DNA from: Tractidigestivibacter sp050946515
Lineage (GTDB): Bacteria; Actinomycetota; Coriobacteriia; Coriobacteriales; Atopobiaceae
DNA length: 64,000 nt
Assembly (NCBI RefSeq): GCF_050946515.1
Contig: NZ_JBMNUX010000010.1
Span: 1-64,000 of the forward strand
Direction: 5' to 3'
The position numbers and the translations under genes were made by a program. The notes under the pieces are model-generated. The model was not told where the DNA came from, searched no databases, and saw only the letters and a program-made list of their open reading frames with translations. Below are positions 18,088 through 26,592 of this stretch, in pieces (positions within the stretch are counted from its first letter, which is position 1; the number at the start of each line of letters is the position of its first letter).

Positions 18088-18122
18088 GCGGGCGGATGGC
18101 TGCGGCCGTCCGCCCGCTTTTT
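18088..18122 (+). terminator. Rho-independent terminator after the rubredoxin gene
   Basis: A 13-bp stem (GCGGGCGGATGGC with GCCGTCCGCCCGC, one wobble) has a short loop and is followed by TTTTT. Confidence 0.88.
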
Positions 18123-18259
18123 GCGTGCGCGCGGGTTCCGCGGCCTTTAGGGCGTCTTTTCCGCCTTGCAACATTCGCGTGGCGGCTTGGTGGAGTCTTG
18201 CGTGCGCGCGACCGGCGCGCCGTAGAATGACGGGGCTGCAGCCGTTCGAGAGGAGTCCT

Positions 18260-18946
18260 ATGCAGCGTGCGCGTCAGTCGTCGGAGTCCATCGAGCTTGC
18301 CGTGTTTCTCGCCCTGTCAGGAGGGATGATGGACGCGTATTCCTACCTTGCCCGAGGCAAGGTGTTCGCGAACGCGCAGACGGGGAACATGCTCCTTTTG
18401 GGCGTAAATCTGGCCGATGGAAACTGGGGCCGTGCTATCAATTACGCCCTGCCCGTGCTTTTCTTCGCTGGCGGCATCGCGCTCGCCCACCTCTTCAAGC
18501 TGCGCTTTCATGGCACAAGGCTCCACTGGCGGCAGCTTTCGCTGCTGGCAGAGATCGCCCTGCTGTGCGTGGTTGCCCTGATGCCTCCGGAGCTTGACCT
18601 TCTCGCCAATAGCATCACGTCTTTTGCCTGCGGCATTCAGGTGCAGTCGTTCAGGAAGCTCCATGGGCGGGCGTTTGCAACCACCATGTGCATCGGCAAC
18701 CTGCGCAGCGGAACGCAGGATTTGGTAACCTACCTTCACACGCATGAGCGCGACCGCCTTGAGGGGGCGTGCCTTTATTACGGCGTCATCGTGTGCTTTG
18801 TTATTGGCGCCATAATCGGCGCCAGGCTGATTGGAGCTTTTGGTCTCCATGCCATCTTGGCGAGCCCGGCCCTTCTCGCTGTGGCCTGCCTCGTCATGTT
18901 CGTGGACCGTGAGAAGCGCCGCCGCTTGTCGGCTTTGAGCTGGTAG
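18260..18946 (+). CDS. YoaK-family membrane protein (DUF1275)
   Basis: A 228-residue membrane protein with about six hydrophobic segments and the DUF1275 hallmarks GGMMDAYSYLARGKVFANAQ and TGNMLLLG near the N-terminus, then FACGIQVQSFRKLHGRAFATT in the middle. The family is widespread and its function is unknown. The ATG at 18260 is preceded by GAGAGGAG; the longer frame from 17975 runs across the terminator and is rejected. It appears to be a single-gene unit before the tmRNA gene. Confidence 0.85.
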   Translation: MQRARQSSESIELAVFLALSGGMMDAYSYLARGKVFANAQTGNMLLLGVNLADGNWGRAINYALPVLFFAGGIALAHLFKLRFHGTRLHWRQLSLLAEIALLCVVALMPPELDLLANSITSFACGIQVQSFRKLHGRAFATTMCIGNLRSGTQDLVTYLHTHERDRLEGACLYYGVIVCFVIGAIIGARLIGAFGLHAILASPALLAVACLVMFVDREKRRRLSALSW

Positions 18947-18969
18947 CGCATGGCGTTGCGCAAACGGGG

Positions 18970-18975
18970 TATACT
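18970..18975 (+). promoter_or_regulatory. Possible -10 element for ssrA
   Basis: TATACT lies about 72 bases before the mature tmRNA 5' end, leaving a leader that RNase P would remove. No convincing -35 is seen. Confidence 0.35.
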
Positions 18976-19046
18976 ATCTATCCGCAGGCGCTAGCGCTTG
19001 CAAGCACTTTGATATTCGCATGGTGGCATTGGCCCCACTTCATCTC

Positions 19047-19418
19047 GGGGGTGACTGGTTTCGACAAGGTATGTCTGAGATGGGTAGCAGGCCGTGGTCT
19101 CCTCGCCACGTTAAACAGGGGAACCGTCAAATTGAATTGACGACAACAATTCTTACGAGCCTCAGCTGGCTCTCGCTGCTTAAGCTTTAGCTTGCAGCGC
19201 GCCAATCCGGAGAGCGCTCCCGGCTCCGGTGCGGTGTCATCTGAGGGAGACGCTCGCGCGGACGTGGTTGGTATGCCGCGCGCTAAGACTGAACCAGCTG
19301 GGACGACAAGCGCGGGTTACCGGGTGCGCGTCGTCTGAGATCTAACCGGCAACTGAGCCTGGAGACACCTGTCAGGGATGTGCCTTGGACCGGAGTTCGA
19401 TTCTCCGCACCTCCACCA
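19047..19418 (+). ncRNA. ssrA: Transfer-messenger RNA (tmRNA)
   Basis: This RNA rescues stalled ribosomes and tags the unfinished protein for degradation. The 5' end GGGGGTGACTGGTTTCGAC and the 3' end GGAGTTCGATTCTCCGCACC plus TCCACCA form the tRNA-like domain, with an acceptor stem closed by one G-U pair and CCA encoded. The tag reading frame runs from about 19139 to the TAA at 19181-19183. It encodes DDNNSYEPQLALAA, ending in the LAA signal seen by ClpXP-type proteases. The exact resume codon (the first or second GAC) is uncertain. The middle part carries pseudoknot-like inverted repeats. A strong terminator follows. Confidence 0.96.
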
Positions 19419-19427
19419 TACGTAACA

Positions 19428-19463
19428 AGCGCCGTCGAGAGAGCCTCTCGACGGCGCTTTTTT
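19428..19463 (+). terminator. Rho-independent terminator after ssrA
   Basis: A perfect 14-bp stem (AGCGCCGTCGAGAG with CTCTCGACGGCGCT), a 3-base loop and TTTTTT. It also lies between ssrA and the convergent sugar kinase gene. Confidence 0.95.
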
Positions 19464-19492
19464 CGCTCGCGTTGTCACGCGCGGCGCAGCGC

Positions 19493-20422
19493 TTACAGCT
19501 TCGTGAGCTCGACCCTATCGATGAGGGAGTCGACGACGGATCGCTCGGCGGCCTGCGTGCCAGACTGCATAACGTTGGCCGCGCCGGTGGCCATGGCCAG
19601 GCGCATGGTGTCCTCGATGCCCATGCCGTTGCTCTCCGCATACGCCATCGCTGCCACGACGGAGTCGCCAGCGCCCACGGTGGATCCAACGGGCACCTTC
19701 ACGGGGCCGGCGTACCAAGCGCCATCAGCGGTGGCAATAAGGCCGCCCTCGCCGCCCATCGAGATGAGGACCTTCTCGATGCCCTTCTCGACAAGCTCCT
19801 GGGCTGCGGCCGCAATCTCCTTCACGTCGGTCAGCTCGCGACCGACAAGGCCGGAGAGCTCGTGGTCGTTCGGCTTGGTGAAGTACGGCTTTGCCTCAAG
19901 GCCGTGCTTAAGCGCGTCGCCGTCGGCGTCCAGATACACCTTTGCGCCCGTCTCGCGCAGCGTGCGGGTCCAGGTTCCATACGTTGCGCGGTCGGTGCCA
20001 GCGGGAAGGCTGCCGGAGAGCACCACGATATCGCCCTTCTGAACCTGCTCGACAAGCTGGTCGAGAAGCTCGTTCAGCATGGCGTCGGTTACCTTGGGAC
20101 CAGGCTCGTTGATATCGGTGTGGGTGTCGTTTTCGGGGTCGATGACCTTGAGGTTGGTGCGCGTCTCTCCCTCGACGTGGTAAGCAAGCATGCGGATTCC
20201 GGCGTCAGCGAGCGCCTCCTCGATCCACTTGCCGGTGTTGCCCGCAAGCACGGCAACGGCCTCGGAGGAGCCGCCCAGCTTGGCGATGACCTTCGAAACG
20301 TTGATGCCCTTGCCGCCGGCGTCGCTGCGAAGCTCAGTGATGCGGTTTACGGCATCGACTTTCAGATTCGGGACCTTGACGGTCTTGTCCAGAGCGGGGT
20401 TGAGCGTGACGGTATAGATCAT
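19493..20422 (-). CDS. 1-Phosphofructokinase-like PfkB-family kinase
   Basis: A 309-residue PfkB sugar kinase. The start MIYTVTLNPALDKTV, the GGKGINVSKVIAKLGG signature and the C-terminal GSTVGAGDSVVAAMAYA with its catalytic aspartate are those of the FruK/LacC group. These phosphorylate fructose-1-phosphate or tagatose-6-phosphate. No phosphotransferase or DeoR-type gene is adjacent, so the substrate is uncertain. The start MIYTV (ATG at 20422) has GGAAGGG upstream; a second ATG nine bases earlier lies right against this site. The gene is convergent with ssrA. Confidence 0.88.
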   Translation of the reverse strand: MIYTVTLNPALDKTVKVPNLKVDAVNRITELRSDAGGKGINVSKVIAKLGGSSEAVAVLAGNTGKWIEEALADAGIRMLAYHVEGETRTNLKVIDPENDTHTDINEPGPKVTDAMLNELLDQLVEQVQKGDIVVLSGSLPAGTDRATYGTWTRTLRETGAKVYLDADGDALKHGLEAKPYFTKPNDHELSGLVGRELTDVKEIAAAAQELVEKGIEKVLISMGGEGGLIATADGAWYAGPVKVPVGSTVGAGDSVVAAMAYAESNGMGIEDTMRLAMATGAANVMQSGTQAAERSVVDSLIDRVELTKL

Positions 20423-20543
20423 CGGTTCCATCCCTTCCGCAAGGATTACAGGTTGAGTCCATTCTAATTGTGGACGCTCGCGTGTGCCCGACCTCTTTGC
20501 AGCGGGTACGATGTTCTCGTCAAACAGAAAAAGGGGAGGGGCC

Positions 20544-21440
20544 ATGGATTCCGACAACGCGCTGGTGCTTGAAGGCGGAGGGTTTCGCGGCATGTTCACC
20601 GCCGGCGTCCTCGACGTGCTGATGGAGCATAACGTCTACGACTTTTCGAGCGTCTGGGGCGTCTCGGCGGGAGCGCTCAACGCCTTCAGCTTCAAGAGCC
20701 GCCAGATTGGGCGCACCATGCGCATCATGCTGGCATTTCGTGACGACAGGCGGTTCATGTCCTTTTGGTCGCTTGCTACGACGGGAAACATCGCGGGCGG
20801 CGAGTTTCTCTACGACGAGGTGCAAAACAGGCTCGATCCTGGCGACAACACCACGTTCAACAACAATCCTCTGCGGATGTATGCGGTTGCGTCCGATCTG
20901 GTCTTTGGCACCGCGGCGTATCTTCCGTGCGAGGAGTTCCCCCGCGACGTCGACAAGGTGCGCGCCTCTGCGTCGCTTCCCTTGCTCTCGCGCGTGGTCG
21001 AGATTGACGGGCACCGGTATCTGGATGGCGGCACGACGGACTCCATCCCCTTTGAGGTGGCGCTGGGAATCAACGACGCCCCACAGGTCGAAGGATATGC
21101 GCCAGCAAGGCGCGCGTTGGTTGTGGTGACCCAGGACCGCACGTATGAGAAGAGCGCCGCACAGGGGGCGCTTGCCGTGCGCTCGCGCCGCTACTCTGAC
21201 TACCCCTACTATGAGGAGGCTCTTGCGACGCGCTATCTGCGTTACAACGCCAAGCGTGAGCGCCTGTTCAAGCTCGAGGCCTCCGAGAAGAGCCCGGTGA
21301 TCGTAATCGCACCCGAGAAGCCCGTCGAAGTGGGCACCAACGAGCACTCGGGCGGCAAGCTCCTTGACCTCTACCTTCAAGGGCGCAATCAGGCCGTGCG
21401 CCGGCTGGACGAGATAAAGTCGTTTCTTGCGGGCGAGTAG
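20544..21440 (+). CDS. Patatin-like phospholipase
   Basis: A 298-residue patatin-fold hydrolase. The oxyanion loop EGGGFRGMFTAGVLD, the nucleophile motif GVSAG and the Asp of DGGTTDSIP make up the Ser-Asp dyad. There is no signal peptide, so it is probably cytoplasmic and may act on phospholipids. This type (YjjU/RssA-like) is common in Gram-positive bacteria, and the real substrate is unknown. The ATG at 20544 has AAGGGGAGG upstream. It is divergent from the PfkB gene, with a 121-base gap. Confidence 0.88.
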   Translation: MDSDNALVLEGGGFRGMFTAGVLDVLMEHNVYDFSSVWGVSAGALNAFSFKSRQIGRTMRIMLAFRDDRRFMSFWSLATTGNIAGGEFLYDEVQNRLDPGDNTTFNNNPLRMYAVASDLVFGTAAYLPCEEFPRDVDKVRASASLPLLSRVVEIDGHRYLDGGTTDSIPFEVALGINDAPQVEGYAPARRALVVVTQDRTYEKSAAQGALAVRSRRYSDYPYYEEALATRYLRYNAKRERLFKLEASEKSPVIVIAPEKPVEVGTNEHSGGKLLDLYLQGRNQAVRRLDEIKSFLAGE

Positions 21441-21516
21441 CAGCGCAGACAAGCTGGGTCTCAAGGCTCGACTCGCGTGTGGGGAATGTGAATGGCTCAA
21501 TGAGCTGGATTTTTTC

Positions 21517-21567
21517 GGCTCTGTCCGAAAGCCTTGGTATATACTTTTAAGGCTTTTCCACAGAGCC
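21517..21567 (+). promoter_or_regulatory. Structured leader or operator upstream of rplM-rpsI
   Basis: Two nested perfect inverted repeats surround a TATATACT stretch. The outer arms are GGCTCTGT (21517-21524) and ACAGAGCC (21560-21567). The inner arms are AAAGCCTT (21528-21535) and AAGGCTTT (21549-21556). They are separated by symmetric 3-base internal loops. As RNA this would be a 16-bp stem with a 13-base loop, 79 bases before the rplM start. It could be an autoregulatory ribosomal protein leader, or an operator if TATACT at 21540-21545 is the -10 box. Confidence 0.6.
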
Positions 21568-21645
21568 CCGTAATCTCTGACAAAAAAGCAAGCACAACGG
21601 TTCGTCCAGGAGCCGTTAGCACGTAATTCTCGTAGGAGGAGTCAA

Positions 21646-22086
21646 GTGAAGAAGTCGACTCAGTTCGCCAAGCCCGGCGAAGTCGAGCGCAAGTGGGTGC
21701 TCATCGACGCCGATGGCATGACGCTCGGCCGTCTCGCCACCAAGGCCGCGATGATTCTTCGCGGCAAGGACAAGCCGCAGTACACCCCCAACACCGACAC
21801 CGGCGACTTCGTGATTGTCATCAACGCCGACAAGGTCGTCCTGACCGGCGTTAAGGCTGACCACAAGTCTTACTGGCGCTACTCCGGCTGGCTCGGTGGC
21901 CTCAAGACCGAGTCCTTCAAGGAGGCTATGGCAAAGCACCCCGAGCGCGTCGTCGAGCACGCCATCAAGGGCATGCTCCCCAAGACCAGCCTTGGCCGCA
22001 AGCAGGCCACCAAGCTCAAGGTTTACGCTGGCCCGGAGCATCCGCATGCAGCTCAGAACCCCGTCAAGATCGATCTGGAGGCTTAA
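21646..22086 (+). CDS. rplM: Ribosomal protein L13 (uL13)
   Basis: Component of the large ribosomal subunit, 146 residues, full length. It has the RKWVLIDADGMTLGRLATKA start region and the MLPKTSLGRKQATKLKVYAGPEHPH end region of L13. The GTG start at 21646 is set by a strong TAGGAGGAG. rpsI follows after 3 bases, the usual rplM-rpsI pair. In some bacteria L13 represses its own operon, which fits the structured leader upstream. Confidence 0.98.
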   Translation: MKKSTQFAKPGEVERKWVLIDADGMTLGRLATKAAMILRGKDKPQYTPNTDTGDFVIVINADKVVLTGVKADHKSYWRYSGWLGGLKTESFKEAMAKHPERVVEHAIKGMLPKTSLGRKQATKLKVYAGPEHPHAAQNPVKIDLEA

Positions 22087-22089
22087 CCG

Positions 22090-22485
22090 ATGGCTGATAA
22101 CACCGCTGTTTACACCGGCACCGGCCGTCGCAAGGAGGCTGTCGCTCGCGTCCGCCTCGTGCCCGGCACCGGCAAGGTCATCGTCAACGGTCGCGACGCC
22201 GCCCAGTACTTCGGCCGTCAGCAGCTCGTTGACAACGCAATTGCACCCCTTCGTCTGACCGAGACCGCCGAGAGCTTCGACGTCTACGCCAACTGCGATG
22301 GCGGCGGCATCAATGGCCAGTCCGGCGCTCTGCGCCTTGGCATCGCTCGCGCCCTTCTCAGCGCTGGCGAGTATCGCGCCGAGCTCAAGAAGGCTGGCTA
22401 CCTTACCCGCGACTCTCGTGCCGTCGAGCGTAAGAAGTACGGCTTCAAGAAGGCCCGCAAGCGCCCGCAGTTCTCCAAGCGCTAG
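22090..22485 (+). CDS. rpsI: Ribosomal protein S9 (uS9)
   Basis: Component of the small subunit, 131 residues. The C-terminal tail KKYGFKKARKRPQFSKR reaches the ribosomal P site, and the start YTGTGRRKEAVARVRLVPG is typical. It is co-transcribed with rplM, and a strong terminator follows at 22513-22540. Confidence 0.98.
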   Translation: MADNTAVYTGTGRRKEAVARVRLVPGTGKVIVNGRDAAQYFGRQQLVDNAIAPLRLTETAESFDVYANCDGGGINGQSGALRLGIARALLSAGEYRAELKKAGYLTRDSRAVERKKYGFKKARKRPQFSKR

Positions 22486-22512
22486 GCCGTCTGGAACAAA
22501 TTGCTTGTGCAG

Positions 22513-22540
22513 GGTCCCCGCTTTTGCGGGGGCCTTTTTT
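22513..22540 (+). terminator. Rho-independent terminator after rpsI
   Basis: GGTCCCCGC pairs with GCGGGGGCC (one wobble) around a TTTT loop, followed by TTTTTT. Confidence 0.93.
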
Positions 22541-22669
22541 ATGTTGTCTTGGCTTTTTGGAGACTCGCTGACCGCCTGGTGCAAGCCTGATGCGCCTGCC
22601 TTGGCAATCCCGCCGCTCGCCCATATTGCGGGGCCTTTCCGTGGCCTTTCGAAATGACGCGGGAGGTGC

Positions 22670-22678
22670 TGGTAGAAT
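22670..22678 (+). promoter_or_regulatory. Possible extended -10 promoter for glmM
   Basis: TGGTAGAAT matches the TGnTAnnaT extended -10 pattern and lies 53 bases before the glmM ATG, downstream of the rpsI terminator. There is no clear -35. Confidence 0.4.
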
Positions 22679-22731
22679 CATTCGAGAAGCTCTTCCATTC
22701 CACAAACGCAGCATCGTCACTAGGAGCAGAA

Positions 22732-24069
22732 ATGAAATACTTCGGCACGGACGGCTTCAGGGGCAAGGCCAATGAGGGGCTCAACGTTGACCATGCCTTC
22801 AAGATCGGTCGCTTCATCGGCTGGTACTACGGAGCGCGCAAGGGCGCAAAGGCCCGCGTGCTCATTGGTAAGGACACGCGCCGCTCCAGCTATATGTTTG
22901 AGTCTGCCATTGTCGCTGGTCTTGTTTCGAGCGGCGCTGACGCGTACATGCTGCACGTTATCCCTACCCCCGGCGTTTCCTACGAGGTCATCGATGGCGC
23001 CTTTGACTGCGGCATCATGATCACCGCATCGCACAACCCCTTTACGGACAATGGCATCAAGCTCGTGAACCGCGAGGGCTACAAGATGGACGAGGATGTC
23101 CTCGAGCAGGTCGAGGACTACATCGATGACAAGTTTGAGGTGCCTCTCGCCACAGGAGACAACATCGGCTGCACCGTTGATTACATGCAGGGGCGCAACC
23201 GCTACATAGCTCACCTAATCTCTTCCTGCGGCTTCTCTATGCAGGGGATCAAGGTCGGTCTTGACTGCGCAAACGGGGCGGCGTCGTCCGTTGCGCGCCC
23301 GGTCTTTGACGCTATGGGCGCCGAGACCCACGTTATCAACAACGCGCCCAACGGCTTCAACATCAATGTGGACTGTGGCAGCACCCATGTGCAGCGCCTG
23401 CAGGACTTCGTCGTTCGCAGGGGCCTTGATGTCGGCTTTGCCTATGACGGCGACGCCGACCGCTGCATCGCCGTCGACGAGCGCGGCCGCGTCGTCGACG
23501 GGGACCTCATCATCTACGTTTGCGGCACCTATATGGCCAAGCACGGTCGCCTTGCCAAGAACACCGTCGTCCCAACGGTGATGAGCAACTTCGGCTTCTT
23601 CAAGGCGCTCGACACCGCTGGCATCAAGTACGAGAAGACCGCCGTGGGGGACAAGAACGTCTGGGCTTGCATGATGGAGCACGGCTACACCCTGGGCGGC
23701 GAGCAGTCCGGTCACATCATCTTTGGCGACCTCGAGAAGACCGGTGATGGCATCATGACGAGCCTGCGAATCATGGAGGTGCTCCTGGCCGAGCGAGAGA
23801 AGCTCTCCGAGCTCACGCGCCCCGTCACGCTCTATCCGCAGCAGCTCGTAAACGTGCGCGTCTCCGACAAGAGCGCTGCCATGGCTTCCTCTGAGGTCAA
23901 AGCCGCCGTCGAGCAGGCCGAGAAGTTCCTCGAGGGCAACGGTCGCGTGCTCGTGCGCGCATCTGGCACGGAGCCGGTGGTCCGAGTGCTTGCCGAGGCT
24001 CCGGATGAGAAGCTTTGCGCCGAAGCCGACAACATCGTTTTGGCGGCGCTCGAGCCATTCCAAGCCTAG
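22732..24069 (+). CDS. glmM: Phosphoglucosamine mutase
   Basis: Converts glucosamine-6-phosphate to glucosamine-1-phosphate for UDP-GlcNAc and peptidoglycan synthesis. The 445-residue protein starts MKYFGTDGFRG. It has the phosphoserine loop ITASHNPF (Ser100), the metal loop AYDGDADRC and the C-terminal RASGTEPVVRV. The ATG at 22732 has AGGAG at the right spacing; an in-frame upstream start at 22654 lacks one. glmS follows after 123 bases that hold a large stem-loop, so the two steps from fructose-6-phosphate are adjacent but probably have separate transcript ends. Confidence 0.97.
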   Translation: MKYFGTDGFRGKANEGLNVDHAFKIGRFIGWYYGARKGAKARVLIGKDTRRSSYMFESAIVAGLVSSGADAYMLHVIPTPGVSYEVIDGAFDCGIMITASHNPFTDNGIKLVNREGYKMDEDVLEQVEDYIDDKFEVPLATGDNIGCTVDYMQGRNRYIAHLISSCGFSMQGIKVGLDCANGAASSVARPVFDAMGAETHVINNAPNGFNINVDCGSTHVQRLQDFVVRRGLDVGFAYDGDADRCIAVDERGRVVDGDLIIYVCGTYMAKHGRLAKNTVVPTVMSNFGFFKALDTAGIKYEKTAVGDKNVWACMMEHGYTLGGEQSGHIIFGDLEKTGDGIMTSLRIMEVLLAEREKLSELTRPVTLYPQQLVNVRVSDKSAAMASSEVKAAVEQAEKFLEGNGRVLVRASGTEPVVRVLAEAPDEKLCAEADNIVLAALEPFQA

Positions 24070-24079
24070 TGCGACTCGT

Positions 24080-24125
24080 CCCGCTTGCACCTCCCGTGCT
24101 CCTTGTCACGGGTTGTGCAAGCGGG
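24080..24125 (+). terminator. Large two-part stem-loop between glmM and glmS
   Basis: The outer arms CCCGCTTGCAC (24080-24090) and GTGCAAGCGGG (24115-24125) are perfectly complementary. The inner arms CCCGTG (24093-24098) and CACGGG (24107-24112) extend the stem across a 2x2 internal loop. No T-run follows, so it may act as a Rho-assisted terminator, a processing site or a regulator. No glmS ribozyme core is recognisable. Confidence 0.55.
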
Positions 24126-24127
24126 GC

Positions 24128-24136
24128 TGCTAAACT
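24128..24136 (+). promoter_or_regulatory. Possible extended -10 promoter for glmS
   Basis: TGCTAAACT fits TGnTAnnnT and lies directly after the large stem-loop, 57 bases before the glmS ATG. Confidence 0.4.
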
Positions 24137-24192
24137 GCAACAAGCGAATTTGGCCAGGCCCTTTGGTCGGGTCGTGATCTCGGAGGACTCTT

Positions 24193-26043
24193 ATGTGCGG
24201 AATCGTTGGCTATACCGGAAAGAATCAGGCCGTCAAGTACTTGCTTGAGGGGCTTCAAACGCTCGAGTACCGTGGCTATGATTCCGCTGGCGTCGAGGTG
24301 CTTTCTCCCGATGGGGCTCTGCATGGCGTAAAGTGCGCCGGTCGCGTTTCCACGTTGGTCGATCGCTGCGCCACGGCAAACCTTGTCGGCACTACGGGAA
24401 TCGCGCATACGCGCTGGGCTACCCACGGCTCTCCTACTGACAAGAACGCGCACCCGCACCTTGACTGCACGGGGCGCATCGCCATCGTGCACAACGGCAT
24501 CATCGAGAACTTCCGAGAGATTCGTTCCTATCTCACCCGCAACGGTCACACGCTCGCCTCTGACACCGACTCCGAGGTCATAGCGCACCTGATTGAGGAC
24601 GCGTGGGCAGGTCCCTGCAAGGGCGACCTTGTCTCCGCCGTTCGCAATGCCGTGAGCCGCCTTGAGGGCTCATGGGCGCTCGCCGTCGTCTGCGCCGATG
24701 CTCCCGATCAGATAGTCGTCGCACGCAACGGCTCTCCGCTTGTCGTGGCCTCTACGCCAGATGGCGCCTACGCAGCCTCAGATGTGACGCCGCTTGCTAG
24801 CGTCACCTCGCACGTGATTCAGCTTGACAACGGTCAGCTCGCCCTTCTCAAGAAGTCTGGATCGGTCGATGTCTTTGACGCTGATGGCTCGCCGGTTGAG
24901 CATCCTGCAACCTTTGACATCGACTGGGATGCCTCTGCGGCAACGCTCGGCGGCTACGCAGACTTCATGGAGAAGGAGATTGCCGAGCAGCCAGAAGCGC
25001 TTGAGCGCCTGCTCAAGGACCGCATGGGCGAGAAGGGCATCAGGCTCGACGAGCTGGCGATGTCAGAAGACGAGCTCGCCTCGATCGACCGCATCTTCCT
25101 CATTGCCTGCGGAACGTCCTATCACGTGGGCCTTATTGCCAAGACGTTCATCCAGACCTGGGCAAAGATCCCTGTCGTCTGCGAGTACGCCTCAGAGTTC
25201 AACTACGAGCAGGACGTCCTCATCACCGACCACACGCTCTGCGTGATCATCACCCAGTCCGGCGAGACGGCAGACACCCTCACGGCCGCCCGCCGCATGA
25301 AGGGCATGGGCTGCAAGGTCTTTGCCGTGACCAACGTGCTCGGCTCCTCTGCCGCGCGCGAGTCCGATGGCGTTCTCTACGTTCAGGCGGGTCCCGAGGT
25401 CTGCGTCTGCTCGACCAAGGCCTACACGGCCCAGATGGTCGCCAGCGCGCTTCTTGCGCTGCGCCTTGCCCAGGCAAAGGGCGAGATGAGCCTCCAGGAG
25501 GTCCAAGGTCACTACGACGACCTGATGACGCTGCCCGACCTTGTCCGCACGGTGCTTTCTCGCTCTTGGCAGGACAAGCAGGCTGCAAAGGTGTTCCGCC
25601 GTGCGCACTCCGCGCTCTTCCTCGGTCGTGGCGTAAACTCCACGACGGCCTACGAGGGCGCTCTCAAACTCAAGGAGGTCAGCTACCTTCACGCTGAGGC
25701 CTATCCGGCCGGAGAGATGAAGCATGGCCCCATCGCCCTGCTTGAGCCGGGCTTTCCGGTTGTTGCGATCGTGCCGGAGGACCGCGTGCACGACAAGACC
25801 GTCTCAAACATCCAAGAGGTCATCGCCCGCGGCGCCACCTGCGTGGCCGTGGCAACCGATGGCGACGAGTCGGTGGCGTCGCTTTGCGAGCACGTTCTGT
25901 GGATTCCGCCCGTTGACGACGAGCTTCTCGTGCCTATCGTTGCGGTCATCCACCTGCAGATCCTTGCGCGCTACGTTGCCCGCTCCCGCGGATGCGACGT
26001 GGATAAGCCCAGAAACCTTGCCAAGTCTGTGACGGTGGAGTAG
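24193..26043 (+). CDS. glmS: Glutamine-fructose-6-phosphate aminotransferase (isomerizing)
   Basis: Makes glucosamine-6-phosphate from fructose-6-phosphate and glutamine, the entry step to amino-sugar synthesis. The 616-residue protein begins MCGIVGY; Cys2 is the glutaminase nucleophile after Met removal. Two SIS domains follow (IACGTSYHVG and SQSGETADT-type; here ITQSGETADTLTAARRMKG), and the C-terminus DKPRNLAKSVTVE is the usual one. CTCGGAGGAC precedes the ATG. acpS starts 4 bases downstream. nagB, the reverse reaction, is at 54588. Confidence 0.97.
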   Translation: MCGIVGYTGKNQAVKYLLEGLQTLEYRGYDSAGVEVLSPDGALHGVKCAGRVSTLVDRCATANLVGTTGIAHTRWATHGSPTDKNAHPHLDCTGRIAIVHNGIIENFREIRSYLTRNGHTLASDTDSEVIAHLIEDAWAGPCKGDLVSAVRNAVSRLEGSWALAVVCADAPDQIVVARNGSPLVVASTPDGAYAASDVTPLASVTSHVIQLDNGQLALLKKSGSVDVFDADGSPVEHPATFDIDWDASAATLGGYADFMEKEIAEQPEALERLLKDRMGEKGIRLDELAMSEDELASIDRIFLIACGTSYHVGLIAKTFIQTWAKIPVVCEYASEFNYEQDVLITDHTLCVIITQSGETADTLTAARRMKGMGCKVFAVTNVLGSSAARESDGVLYVQAGPEVCVCSTKAYTAQMVASALLALRLAQAKGEMSLQEVQGHYDDLMTLPDLVRTVLSRSWQDKQAAKVFRRAHSALFLGRGVNSTTAYEGALKLKEVSYLHAEAYPAGEMKHGPIALLEPGFPVVAIVPEDRVHDKTVSNIQEVIARGATCVAVATDGDESVASLCEHVLWIPPVDDELLVPIVAVIHLQILARYVARSRGCDVDKPRNLAKSVTVE

Positions 26044-26047
26044 ACCG

Positions 26048-26590
26048 ATGGCGCTCGCCGGCATTGGAGTTGACATGCTCGAGATTGCGCGGATGGAGGC
26101 GGTCATGCGCCGCCGCCCCCGCTTTTTGACGCGCGTCTTCACGCAGGAGGAGCGCGACTACTGCGAGAGCCGCCCGCATCCCGCCGAGCATTACGCGGCG
26201 TGCTTTGCCGCGCGCGAGGCCGTCGCCAAGGCACTGGGAACGGGCTTCTCGAATGGCGTGAGCTTCTCCAACATATCGGTTAGCTATGACAGTTCCGGAA
26301 GGCCTCACGCGATCCTTTCCGGCGGTGCGGCAGAGATGGCTCGCAAGCAGGGCGTCCGCGAGGTGGCCCTGTCCCTTTCCTGCACGCATGACGTGGCCGT
26401 GGCCAATGCCGTGGCGGTGACCGACGAGGTTCGCCCACGCGCCAACGAGAAGCCAGACCCCGAGCGTGAGCTCGCCGAAACATTTAGAGAGGCACGATCC
26501 ATCCTCGACGAGCTCGATCGTGCCCAAGAAGGGATAATTGAAGAGGTGCCGGCCGCACAGGCAAGACCGGCTGATTCGAGCGAGGAGTAA
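26048..26590 (+). CDS. acpS: Holo-[acyl-carrier-protein] synthase with acidic C-terminal extension
   Basis: Transfers 4'-phosphopantetheine from coenzyme A to acyl carrier protein. The first 125 residues are a complete AcpS: the GIGVDMLEIARME start with the magnesium-binding Asp, and CFAAREAVAKALGTGF. The full product is 180 residues, against about 125 for most AcpS. The extra 55 residues are Glu-, Asp- and Ala-rich, with a probable helix. The gene sits between glmS (4 bases) and the NAD(P)HX repair gene (2 bases), a common arrangement with alr and tsaE. Confidence 0.93.
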   Translation: MALAGIGVDMLEIARMEAVMRRRPRFLTRVFTQEERDYCESRPHPAEHYAACFAAREAVAKALGTGFSNGVSFSNISVSYDSSGRPHAILSGGAAEMARKQGVREVALSLSCTHDVAVANAVAVTDEVRPRANEKPDPERELAETFREARSILDELDRAQEGIIEEVPAAQARPADSSEE

Positions 26591-26592
26591 AG

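Noticed and set aside
24070..24192. glmS ribozyme
   Set aside because: No recognisable ribozyme core or cleavage-site sequence. The gap is 123 bases and is largely taken up by one simple stem-loop.
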